Shown here: positions 1 to 6,211 of the stretch, piece by piece
How the letters are laid out: every line of letters starts with the position of its first letter
Position numbering within the stretch: position 1 is the stretch's first letter
Origin: Paraktedonobacter sp035294465
GTDB taxonomy: Bacteria; Chloroflexota; Ktedonobacteria; Ktedonobacterales; Ktedonobacteraceae
NCBI GenBank assembly: GCA_035294465.1
Contig: DATGKW010000207.1
Span: 1 to 6,211 of the forward strand
Direction of reading: 5' to 3'
Length of the DNA: 6,211 nucleotides
Program-made: the position numbers and the translations under genes
The notes under the pieces: generated by a model
Seen by the model: only the letters and a program-made list of their open reading frames with translations
The model's database searches: none
Told to the model about the DNA's origin: nothing

Positions 1-1167
1 GTAACAGAACAACTGAAGGCGCGTGGCATCCCGGCCATCGAGGGCGTGACAGGCACTTCAGCGAACCCGACAGAATACGCGTGGCGTTTCAGCCCGCTCA
101 GCAATAATCAGCTTGAGCGGATCACCTCTGAGCGCGAGCTACGCGTTCTGGTGGCCACAGATGTCCTGAGTGAAGGACAAAACTTGCAAGACGCGGCCAT
201 CGTCGTCAACTATGACCTGCCCTGGGCGATCATTCGCCTGATCCAGCGCGCCGGGCGTATTGACCGCATTGGCCAACGCTCCGACAGCATCTACTGCTAC
301 TCATTCCTGCCCGCTGATGGCGTAGAAAAGCTGATCAAATTGCGCGAACGCGTGCGGACCAGATTGCAGGAGAACGCGGAAGTAGTAGGAACCGATGAAG
401 CATTCTTTGAAGACGATGACATGAATGACCAGGCCATTATCGATCTGTATAACGAGAAAGCTGGTATCCTCGACGGCGATACCGACAGCGAAATTGACCT
501 GGCTTCCCAGGCGTATCAAATCTGGAAAAACGCCACCGACGCAGATCCGCACTTAAAACAGATCATTGAGCAACTCCCCAATGTGGTCTTTTCAACCCGC
601 GCGCACCAGAGCACAGCTCTAGCTCCCGAGGGAGTGCTGGTCTATATGCGCACAGCCGAGGGGAACGACTCGCTGGCGTGGATTAACCGCCAGGGAGAGA
701 GTGTCACCCAGTCACAACTGGCTATTTTGCGCGCGGCAGCCTGCGAGAGCACCACGCCCGCGCTACCGCGTCCATCTGAACAACACGAGCTGGTCAAACG
801 CGGCGTGGAACACATTATTGAGGAAGAGACGCACGGAGCGGTTGGGCAGCTTGGCAGCCGTTCGGGCGCGCGTCTGCGCACATACCAGCGGCTGATCCAT
901 TTTGTCGAAGCTTCCAAACAGAGCCTTTTCCCTGCTCCCCCCGAAATCCACAAAGCGATTGATGAAATTTACCGATATCCCTTGCAAGAGAGCGCACGTG
1001 ATACGCTGAACCGGCAACTGCGAGCGGGAATCAGCGATGACGACCTCGCCAACCTGGTGATCGCGCTGCGCGACGCGAATCGCCTGTGCCATGTGCAGGA
1101 AGACGAAGAAGAGACGAAGGAGCCGCAGATTATCTGCTCCCTCGGATTGTTTGCGCCTGGCGCGTAG
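1..1167 (+). CDS. SNF2/HepA-like superfamily 2 helicase, C-terminal part (5' truncated by window edge)
   Basis: The frame is open from base 1 and ends at TAG 1165-1167, so 388 C-terminal codons are visible and the true start lies upstream; the GTG at 46 is an internal valine. The visible N-terminal part is the second RecA-like lobe of a superfamily 2 helicase. Motif V reads VLVATDVLSEGQNLQDA (about codons 49-65), followed by VNYDLPW and motif VI QRAGRIDRIGQ (codons 82-92) with its arginine fingers. The NYDLPW...GRIDRIGQ combination is characteristic of HepA/RapA-like SNF2 proteins, which use ATP to translocate on or remodel nucleic acid. After about codon 130 comes a roughly 250-residue extension rich in acidic and helical stretches, with no motif I can assign. 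From memory, this tail resembles large helicases that carry an N-terminal phospholipase D-like nuclease domain and sit near DNA methylases; that part is outside the window and unproven. The DEAD-box lobe cannot be seen. The helicase call is firm, the subfamily tentative. Confidence 0.85.
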   Translation, partial: VTEQLKARGIPAIEGVTGTSANPTEYAWRFSPLSNNQLERITSERELRVLVATDVLSEGQNLQDAAIVVNYDLPWAIIRLIQRAGRIDRIGQRSDSIYCYSFLPADGVEKLIKLRERVRTRLQENAEVVGTDEAFFEDDDMNDQAIIDLYNEKAGILDGDTDSEIDLASQAYQIWKNATDADPHLKQIIEQLPNVVFSTRAHQSTALAPEGVLVYMRTAEGNDSLAWINRQGESVTQSQLAILRAAACESTTPALPRPSEQHELVKRGVEHIIEEETHGAVGQLGSRSGARLRTYQRLIHFVEASKQSLFPAPPEIHKAIDEIYRYPLQESARDTLNRQLRAGISDDDLANLVIALRDANRLCHVQEDEEETKEPQIICSLGLFAPGA

Positions 1168-1219
1168 AGATACCTGACGCCCCACATTCTTGACAACCAC
1201 ATCTCCTATCTATTGAGTT

Positions 1220-1249
1220 TTAAACGTGCAAAAATGAGAAATTTATAGT
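1220..1249 (+). promoter_or_regulatory. Candidate sigma70-type promoter upstream of the two-gene unit
   Basis: In the AT-rich gap after the helicase gene, TATAGT at 1244-1249 matches the TATAAT consensus at five of six bases. It is preceded at an 18-base spacing by TTAAAC (1220-1225), which matches TTGACA at only three of six. Another -10-like hexamer, CATAAT (1306-1311), lies closer to the gene but has no good -35 box. A perfect TTGACA at 1190-1195 has only a poor -10 partner (TATTGA 1211-1216, 15-base spacer). The gap of 176 bases and change in composition make an independent promoter here likely, but which hexamers are used cannot be decided from sequence. Confidence 0.28.
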
Positions 1250-1328
1250 ATCCTGGTAGTAATCCTTCTTTTATCTTATCGTCGCTCAAAATTTTGCCTT
1301 CGTTACATAATGTGCTGAGTAGAGGCGG

Positions 1329-1337
1329 AAAGGAAAG
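1329..1337 (+). promoter_or_regulatory. Ribosome binding site of the small gene
   Basis: The purine run AAAGGAAAG lies just upstream of ATG 1344, with the AAGGA core (1330-1334) nine bases from the start codon. An in-frame TAG at 1320-1322 rules out any earlier start in this frame, so this site and the ATG at 1344 define the N-terminus. Confidence 0.75.
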
Positions 1338-1343
1338 AATCCT

Positions 1344-1859
1344 ATGCTCGATCCTTCTGAAATCAACGGTCAGATACATGTCCGCATTGTTCCGGTTGCG
1401 GAAGAAGACGATGACCTGGAAACGCTCGGCCTGGTGGAAAATGTGCGTGCTAATTTCCTGGCTGAGATTTCTTCGCTGCAAATGTACAAAGTAGAGCGCA
1501 TCAGTGATCAGGCGCGCGGCGGGGGCCTCATCGCTCTGACAGTAGCAAAAATTGCTCGGAAGATACTCGCACAAAAAGATCTCATTGTAGAGTTGCTACA
1601 GACTAGCCAGCCGGTTATTGAGAGTCTGGCTGAAAGCAAACACGTCCAGGAAGTAGAAGTAACTATAGATGGTAATAGCATTCGCATCGAAAAGCCTACA
1701 GAGGCACAAACAAACAGGCTAGTAGAGATTTATGAAGCGGTCAGCCTGGGAAAAACACAGCAGGTCACGCTTACAAATACTGTTGAGATTACAGCAACCG
1801 TTTCCAAAGATGAGCCGCCAGCTATAGCAGAGCAATCAACTACCGGGCAGGATAAGTGA
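1344..1859 (+). CDS. Small alpha/beta protein, possible EACC1-like partner of the downstream caspase-NTPase
   Basis: This is a complete 171-residue protein, with its start fixed by an in-frame stop at 1320 and a good ribosome binding site. No catalytic motif, signal peptide or membrane segment is visible. The apparent order is a beta strand (HVRIVPV, 12-18), an acidic patch (EEDDD, 20-24), a helix (about 31-44), a GGG turn (59-61) leading into long hydrophobic helices (62-97), a two-strand hairpin (EVEVTIDG then NSIRIEK, 103-117), a helix (119-132), and a polar tail from about 150. A GG turn, helices and a terminal hairpin plus helix broadly match the small 'constant component' proteins (EACC1-like) described beside effector-linked NTPases, but I am matching shape rather than a diagnostic motif. 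It lies only 42 bases before the protease-NTPase gene on the same strand, so co-transcription is very likely. The inferred role is adaptor, inhibitor or signal-transfer partner. That it is a real gene is well supported; its family is uncertain. Confidence 0.85.
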   Translation: MLDPSEINGQIHVRIVPVAEEDDDLETLGLVENVRANFLAEISSLQMYKVERISDQARGGGLIALTVAKIARKILAQKDLIVELLQTSQPVIESLAESKHVQEVEVTIDGNSIRIEKPTEAQTNRLVEIYEAVSLGKTQQVTLTNTVEITATVSKDEPPAIAEQSTTGQDK

Positions 1860-1890
1860 GCTTCCACGTCTTTGTAGAAGAAAAAGAGGC

Positions 1891-1896
1891 AGGGAG
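1891..1896 (+). promoter_or_regulatory. Ribosome binding site of the caspase-NTPase gene
   Basis: AGGGAG lies five bases before ATG 1902, inside a longer purine-rich run (1878-1896). An in-frame TAG at 1875-1877 excludes an upstream start, so ATG 1902 is the first possible start codon and agrees with the beginning of the caspase fold (YSVCIGID at residues 11-18). Confidence 0.7.
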
Positions 1897-1901
1897 CAGC
1901 A

Positions 1902-4900
1902 ATGCCACGTGATACAGAGACCAATGAGCGCTACTCGGTATGCATCGGGATCGATACCTATGCACCCGAAACGGGCCTCAAACCGCTGAGTTGTGCAGAG
2001 AATGATGCGCGAGCTATGGATAAAGTCCTGGGGGAGCTGGGCTTTGCTCCTGAAAATCGTGTGCTTTTGCTGGGTGAGGAGGCCACGCTTGACGCGGTGA
2101 ATGATGCGCTGGGAGAGATGATCTTCAATTGCTCGAAAGAAAATGATCTGGTCGTCGTGTATTTTGCTGGCCACAGCACGCCAGTTACGCTTGAAGATCG
2201 CTCAGGAGTTCGAGCAAGCGAAGTCTTTTTAGCAACCACTGATTTTCGTCGTCAACGTCTCATGACAGACCGTTACTTTCGCCAGGAGCGCGCGCTCGGC
2301 ATGGAACGAGTGCGCCGCGTCTTTTTTGAGGGATCAGGGTCACGTAAACGCCTTTTCATTTTTGATAGCTGCTACAGCGGCGATTTTTATGGCTCTGCCT
2401 ACCGTGATGATACCAACCAGGTTCTCGGTTATATCCGGGAAAAGATGAATAGTGAGACCGAGGGACGTATTTTCATTGCGAGTTGCCTCCCTTACCAACA
2501 GGCGCAGGAAAGCATTACCTATGGTCACGGTCAATTTACCTACTATCTCCTCCAGGCTCTCAAAGGAGATCCCGACGCAGTACGCAATGACGGTACGTTA
2601 ACCGCGGGTAGTCTATTTGACTACCTTAATGATAAGCTTCAGAATCAAAAGCCGGTGAAAGGCGGCGTTGAATTCGGCTCCTTTGTGTTCACCAGATATC
2701 CTCACCTGGCAAGAACCGATGTATTCAGCCCAGGAGGCGAGGATAGAGCAGCAAGAGAAACGCAATTACAAGAGAAGTGGATTGACCAGAGCGATACTGT
2801 ACAGGACCTTCTAGAACGTTTTGTGGGACGAGAGGAAGAGCTTGCTGCACTGGAGGAGCGCATTGCCGGACAAAGAGAGCGTGGGGGCTATGTTCCCATC
2901 GTAGGAGACGCGGGACAGGGAAAAAGCAGCATCATCGCAAAACTGATCGAGAAGCAAGGCAGAGATGACACTGCCTACCATTTCGTCCCGTCGCGCGCCA
3001 ACATTGGCAGTGAGTATCAAATTCTCCTCCTGCGCAGCCTGATGGCTCGGCTGCTGCTCAAATACGATCTCCCCGCGCGCTATATCGCAGGAGAGAGCTA
3101 TCCCATTCTCTGTGATTACTTCGTCAGGTTGTTAAAAGAAATCTCTGAGCAGCAGGCACAAGAAACCGTTTATATCGATGGACTCGATCAACTCAGCGTG
3201 GATAAAGCGACTGGACCAGACCTGAGTTTTCTGCCGGACCCGCTTCCTCCTGGAATCGTCATCGTCGTAGGCACACGCCCGAACGAGGCACTGCGGCAAC
3301 TACAGCGACTCGCAAGCGCGAGGGAGCCGTATTCTCTACCGGGCCTGAGCCGCGGGGATTTTGATTTGCTCCTGCGACGCCATGATGTCACTACTCTTAC
3401 CTCTGCCCTGAAGAACCTGCTGGTTGAGAAACTGGGGCACAGCCCTCTGTACCTCGGCCTGGTTGCAGAGGAGCTGGTCAAACAGCCGGAGCTACAGAGC
3501 GAAGCGGCCATCGCCAGAATCGCCAGCAATCCAGAAAATATTTTTGGTCTCACGTTCTCACGTCTCCAGCAAGTCTCTGGCTGGCTTGAGATTATCCGGC
3601 CTCTTGTGGGGACGCTGCTTGTCGCGCAGGAGCCGCTTTCCAGTTCGCAAATTGCGCATATTCTGCACAAGGAGGAAGTACGCGTCAGAGCAGGAGTAAT
3701 CAGTCTTGGTGGCTTGTTAGCGCACTCCGGCCAGCAAAAATACACGCTCTTCCATAGCAAGCTGCGTGACTACCTTGGGCCACAGAGCGTAGAGCCGGAT
3801 AGCGATATTCAATTTAGTCCTGGCGAGGTGGAAGAGCTGCATGGAAATCTGGCTTGCTGGTGCGAACAGGAATCGCCGGAGCAGATCTGGCAACCGCTTC
3901 CTGCCCCCACATCATCTGATGATTATCAGGAATACGCGCGCAAGCATTATATTTTCCACCTCTACCACGCCGGAAACTATCAACGGCTCTTCGATGTCCT
4001 GAATACGGGCACCTACGAACGAGAAAAGCTGCGCTTTGATCGGAGCACACGTTCGAGCGCGGCGGACCTCCTTCTGGGTTGTGAGGCAGCGGCACGTCTG
4101 GCCAGAACGCCTGACGAGGGAAGAAATTTGCTCAATGCTCTCTGGCGCTATACCCTGCTCAGAACCAGCCTCGCAACCAGGGCCGATGCCTACCCCACCG
4201 AAGCCTTCGAGGCCCTCCTGGCAATGGGAAGAGAGCATGAGGCGTCTGGCCTGATAGAATTACTGACGCAGCCAGAACGCAAGCTGGCCGCGCTCATTCA
4301 CTATACCCGCTATCTCTTCGCCCAGGGGCGAGAAAATGACAGCCTGCAACTATATAGTAGAACCTATGAGATTGCCACAACTATCACGAGGAGCGAGACG
4401 AAGACAGAGACCCTGAAAGAACTGACCTCGGTTCTGATCCAGTTCGGGCACCTGGCAGAAGCCGAGGAAGTCGCCCGTGAACTGCAAAAAAGCTCACGAA
4501 TTGCAGAAGCGCTTGCTGAAGTCAGCGAGGCTTACGGCGAACAACACGAGTGGCAGCAGGCCGAGAAAGTGGCTCGCGGGCTTGATGGGAATGACGTACA
4601 GCTGATCCGGGCTTTGAGTAGCCTGGCTGCGCAGCGGTACATAGCCAAAGAAACTGATGAGGCTGATCGGCTCTGGCAAGAGGTGAGTACGAGAATCGCA
4701 ACGCTTCCAGGTGGTGAGCCGCGAGATAAAGCCCTCTCTTATCTGGCTACTTCTTTCTTGCAAGCGCGGGAATGGGATAAAGCCGATGAAACAGCGAGAT
4801 CGCTTGCAAGCAAGCCTGAGAAAATCAGAGCATTGGGCATACTGGCTCTTGCTCTGGCGCAGGCGGGCTTGAGAGAGCAAGCAGATACCGCCCAAGACAC

Positions 4901-6211
4901 CATGCGGGAGACTGTGGATGAAATCAACGCAGAAAACGAACATGACCAGGCTCAAGTAATCTACGCTATTACTCTTGCAGAGGCTGATTTTTTAACGAAC
5001 GCAGAAACTATCGCTACAAGTGGTATTACTCATCCTGCCAACAAAGTAGCTGTTTACAGGAGCATTGCGTCTGGCTATATAAAGAGGGGGTCATGGGAAC
5101 AGAGCAAGCGTATGATTGATCTAATCGTGCAGCAATATCGTTACTCCGATGTTGACATGTCTGAACTCGATACTTTCCTCATAAACCTAACTGCCCAGCT
5201 TGCTCAAGCACAACGCTGGGATCTGGCCAAAGAAACGGCCTATGCTATCCCCCGAAGAGAAGCCCGATGCAAAGCCTTGATAGCGATTGTGATAGAACTG
5301 GCGCGAGCAGGGATAAGAGACACAGCAGAAAGCACATGGGATGAGGCAAAAGCTCTGTTTCTGGCTCAAACGAGCGATATCCAGGTAAGCGTTGCAGGCG
5401 TGTTGATCGCGGCGCTGGTGGAAGCTGGACAGGTAGAAAAGGCTAGAGAGATTATCACGACTCCTCCCCCTCTGGATGAACAGGCAAAGGGATCTCTCAG
5501 GGAAAAGCTGGCGCTAGCGCTGGCCAAATTGGGCCGAATAGCAGAAGCAAGAGAGATTGAGAACGAAATCACGAATGGGCCGGCAAGATGGAACGTTGTG
5601 CAGAACATCGCAATTGCCCAATTGGAGGCCAAGCTAACCGAGCAGGCCATAGAGACGGTGAGTTCTATTCCGAACGAAGAAAGGCGATCATATGCATTAA
5701 GCGAACTCGTTGCAAAAAGTTGTCAAATGCAGCAATGGGAGCTGGCGCAGAAAATAGCGAGCCGGATCCCATCGGGCCCTGTGCAAGGTGAGGCTCTAAA
5801 TCGCATAATCGTTGGTCTTGTAAAAGGTGGACAATTACAAAGAGCACAAAACCTTATCCGCACTATAGAAAATGAGTATCGCAAAGCTAATGCGTGGTAC
5901 AGCCTAGTTGCAACCTACGCGCAAATTGGCGGGCCAAGAGATCGATCAGAAAAACTCGCTTCTAACATTAAAAATAATGACAGAATAAAGCGGAAAGCGG
6001 TTTGCGCTATTTATATTGCGCTGAAACAATCTGGCTTAGCAGCATCTGTTGCGCGCGCTATTCCTGAAAGTAGCGAAAAAGCAGAAGCACTGCGTGACGT
6101 GGCCGTAGCTTATGCTCGTGACCATTCATGGGAAGACGCGCTGAAAATAGTAGGAGAAATCAACGATGAGCGAATACGGGATGAAGCATGGGGAGCTATT
6201 GCCAGAGAATA
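1902..6211 (+). CDS. Caspase-like protease (peptidase C14) - STAND/NACHT NTPase - helical repeat protein (3' end cut by window edge)
   Basis: The frame is open from ATG 1902 through 1436 complete codons; the last two bases (TA, 6210-6211) may begin a stop codon or a tyrosine codon. Residues about 10-265 form a caspase/metacaspase-like cysteine protease. It has the first strand YSVCIGIDTY, the ENDARAM helix, the catalytic histidine in VVVYFAGHS (His91), the catalytic cysteine in FDSCYSG (Cys157) and GHGQFTYYLLQAL (208-220). FVGREEELAALEERI (307-321) opens a STAND-type P-loop NTPase. Its Walker A is GDAGQGKS (335-342, Lys341), its Walker B is ETVYIDGLDQL (421-431, Asp426 and Asp429), and the sensor-like GTRP is at 457-460. 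Residues about 565-625 (LVGTLLVAQEPLSSSQIAHIL to LFHSKLRDYL) resemble the winged-helix region of NACHT/APAF1-like ATPases. The rest is alpha-helical solenoid, with repeats from about 866 onward. No signal peptide or membrane span is seen, so it should be cytoplasmic. Ligand binding to the repeats probably drives NTP-dependent oligomerisation and protease activation, as in related bacterial and eukaryotic STAND proteins. Substrate and trigger are unknown. Confidence 0.95.
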   Translation, partial: MPRDTETNERYSVCIGIDTYAPETGLKPLSCAENDARAMDKVLGELGFAPENRVLLLGEEATLDAVNDALGEMIFNCSKENDLVVVYFAGHSTPVTLEDRSGVRASEVFLATTDFRRQRLMTDRYFRQERALGMERVRRVFFEGSGSRKRLFIFDSCYSGDFYGSAYRDDTNQVLGYIREKMNSETEGRIFIASCLPYQQAQESITYGHGQFTYYLLQALKGDPDAVRNDGTLTAGSLFDYLNDKLQNQKPVKGGVEFGSFVFTRYPHLARTDVFSPGGEDRAARETQLQEKWIDQSDTVQDLLERFVGREEELAALEERIAGQRERGGYVPIVGDAGQGKSSIIAKLIEKQGRDDTAYHFVPSRANIGSEYQILLLRSLMARLLLKYDLPARYIAGESYPILCDYFVRLLKEISEQQAQETVYIDGLDQLSVDKATGPDLSFLPDPLPPGIVIVVGTRPNEALRQLQRLASAREPYSLPGLSRGDFDLLLRRHDVTTLTSALKNLLVEKLGHSPLYLGLVAEELVKQPELQSEAAIARIASNPENIFGLTFSRLQQVSGWLEIIRPLVGTLLVAQEPLSSSQIAHILHKEEVRVRAGVISLGGLLAHSGQQKYTLFHSKLRDYLGPQSVEPDSDIQFSPGEVEELHGNLACWCEQESPEQIWQPLPAPTSSDDYQEYARKHYIFHLYHAGNYQRLFDVLNTGTYEREKLRFDRSTRSSAADLLLGCEAAARLARTPDEGRNLLNALWRYTLLRTSLATRADAYPTEAFEALLAMGREHEASGLIELLTQPERKLAALIHYTRYLFAQGRENDSLQLYSRTYEIATTITRSETKTETLKELTSVLIQFGHLAEAEEVARELQKSSRIAEALAEVSEAYGEQHEWQQAEKVARGLDGNDVQLIRALSSLAAQRYIAKETDEADRLWQEVSTRIATLPGGEPRDKALSYLATSFLQAREWDKADETARSLASKPEKIRALGILALALAQAGLREQADTAQDTMRETVDEINAENEHDQAQVIYAITLAEADFLTNAETIATSGITHPANKVAVYRSIASGYIKRGSWEQSKRMIDLIVQQYRYSDVDMSELDTFLINLTAQLAQAQRWDLAKETAYAIPRREARCKALIAIVIELARAGIRDTAESTWDEAKALFLAQTSDIQVSVAGVLIAALVEAGQVEKAREIITTPPPLDEQAKGSLREKLALALAKLGRIAEAREIENEITNGPARWNVVQNIAIAQLEAKLTEQAIETVSSIPNEERRSYALSELVAKSCQMQQWELAQKIASRIPSGPVQGEALNRIIVGLVKGGQLQRAQNLIRTIENEYRKANAWYSLVATYAQIGGPRDRSEKLASNIKNNDRIKRKAVCAIYIALKQSGLAASVARAIPESSEKAEALRDVAVAYARDHSWEDALKIVGEINDERIRDEAWGAIARE
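4497..6209 (+). repeat. Degenerate TPR-like repeat array, period about 33 residues (protein level)
   Basis: Residues 866-1436 of the protease-NTPase contain about 15 helical hairpin units of the pattern 'AL..LA..LA..G.W..A...A..I'. Anchor alanines or equivalents of the second helix fall near residues 887, 961, 994, 1034, 1069, 1109, 1142, 1181, 1216, 1249, 1283, 1315, 1349, 1380 and 1413. Most steps are 31-35 residues and some are 39-40; the double step from 887 to 961 hides one further unit. Examples are EWQQAEKVARGL, EWDKADETARSL, QWELAQKIASRI and SWEDALKIVGEI. The units are TPR-like but lack the full TPR consensus. They are diverged in both protein and DNA, so this is an old array rather than recent duplication. 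It most likely forms a curved solenoid that binds the trigger or a partner. The array may continue beyond the window. Confidence 0.8.

Noticed and set aside
1159..1181. Possible terminator hairpin after the helicase gene (GGCG ... CGCC)
   Set aside because: The stem is only four base pairs with a 15-base loop and no following T-run, so it does not support an intrinsic terminator.
763..1200. Antisense open frame of 145 codons over the end of the helicase gene
   Set aside because: It is a shadow of the well-supported helicase frame, Arg-rich and without a motif.
1168..1343. Search for tRNA, small RNA, CRISPR, insertion-sequence ends or attachment sites in the gap
   Set aside because: No cloverleaf, direct repeat series, terminal inverted repeats or duplicated target sites are visible; only weak promoter hexamers and a short palindrome are present.
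1206..1574. Antisense open frame of 122 codons covering part of the promoter gap
   Set aside because: Most of it mirrors the small gene, which has its own ribosome binding site and sensible protein pattern. The antisense product has no recognisable motif.
3188..3760. Antisense open frame of 190 codons
   Set aside because: It lies wholly inside the NTPase part of the long gene, its product is Ser/Arg/Cys-rich with no recognisable motif, and the + strand has intact Walker and winged-helix motifs here.
4494..4955. Antisense open frame of 153 codons
   Set aside because: It overlaps clear helical repeats encoded on the + strand, and its protein shows no domain and an irregular composition typical of a shadow frame.

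Overview
The window carries three genes, all on the + strand. In order they are the 3' end of a large helicase gene, a small gene for a 171-residue protein of uncertain family, and a very long gene that runs off the right edge. The long gene encodes a caspase-like protease fused to a STAND/NACHT-type NTPase and a helical-repeat tail. The base composition is moderately GC-rich, codon use is ordinary bacterial, and ribosome binding sites are clear. Caspase-NTPase-repeat proteins of this size are typical of bacteria with large genomes and complex lifestyles, such as Chloroflexota (Ktedonobacteria), Cyanobacteria and filamentous Actinobacteria. I lean weakly towards a Ktedonobacter-like Chloroflexota, but no marker here proves it.

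Region 1-1167: C-terminal 388 residues of a superfamily 2 helicase of the SNF2/HepA-like type, with motifs V and VI intact and a long C-terminal extension. The gene starts upstream of the window.

Region 1168-1343: a 176-base, relatively AT-rich gap with weak promoter candidates and no convincing terminator. It is the likely start of a second transcription unit.

Region 1344-6211: a probable two-gene operon with a 42-base gap. The first gene encodes a small alpha/beta protein that resembles in outline the small constant components (EACC1-like) found next to NTPase-linked effectors. The second encodes at least 1436 residues: a peptidase C14 (caspase/metacaspase-like) domain with catalytic His91 and Cys157, a P-loop STAND NTPase (Walker A 335-342, Walker B about 421-431, GTRP 457-460), a winged-helix-like segment, and about 570 residues of degenerate repeats of about 33 residues.

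The two genes together look like an NTP-dependent conflict or immune module. The repeat tail would act as sensor, the NTPase as oligomerisation switch, the caspase domain as a lethal or signalling effector, and the small protein as partner or regulator. The neighbouring helicase, from a family often seen in restriction or phage-defence loci, fits a defence-island setting. The architecture is read directly from the sequence; the immune role is inference.
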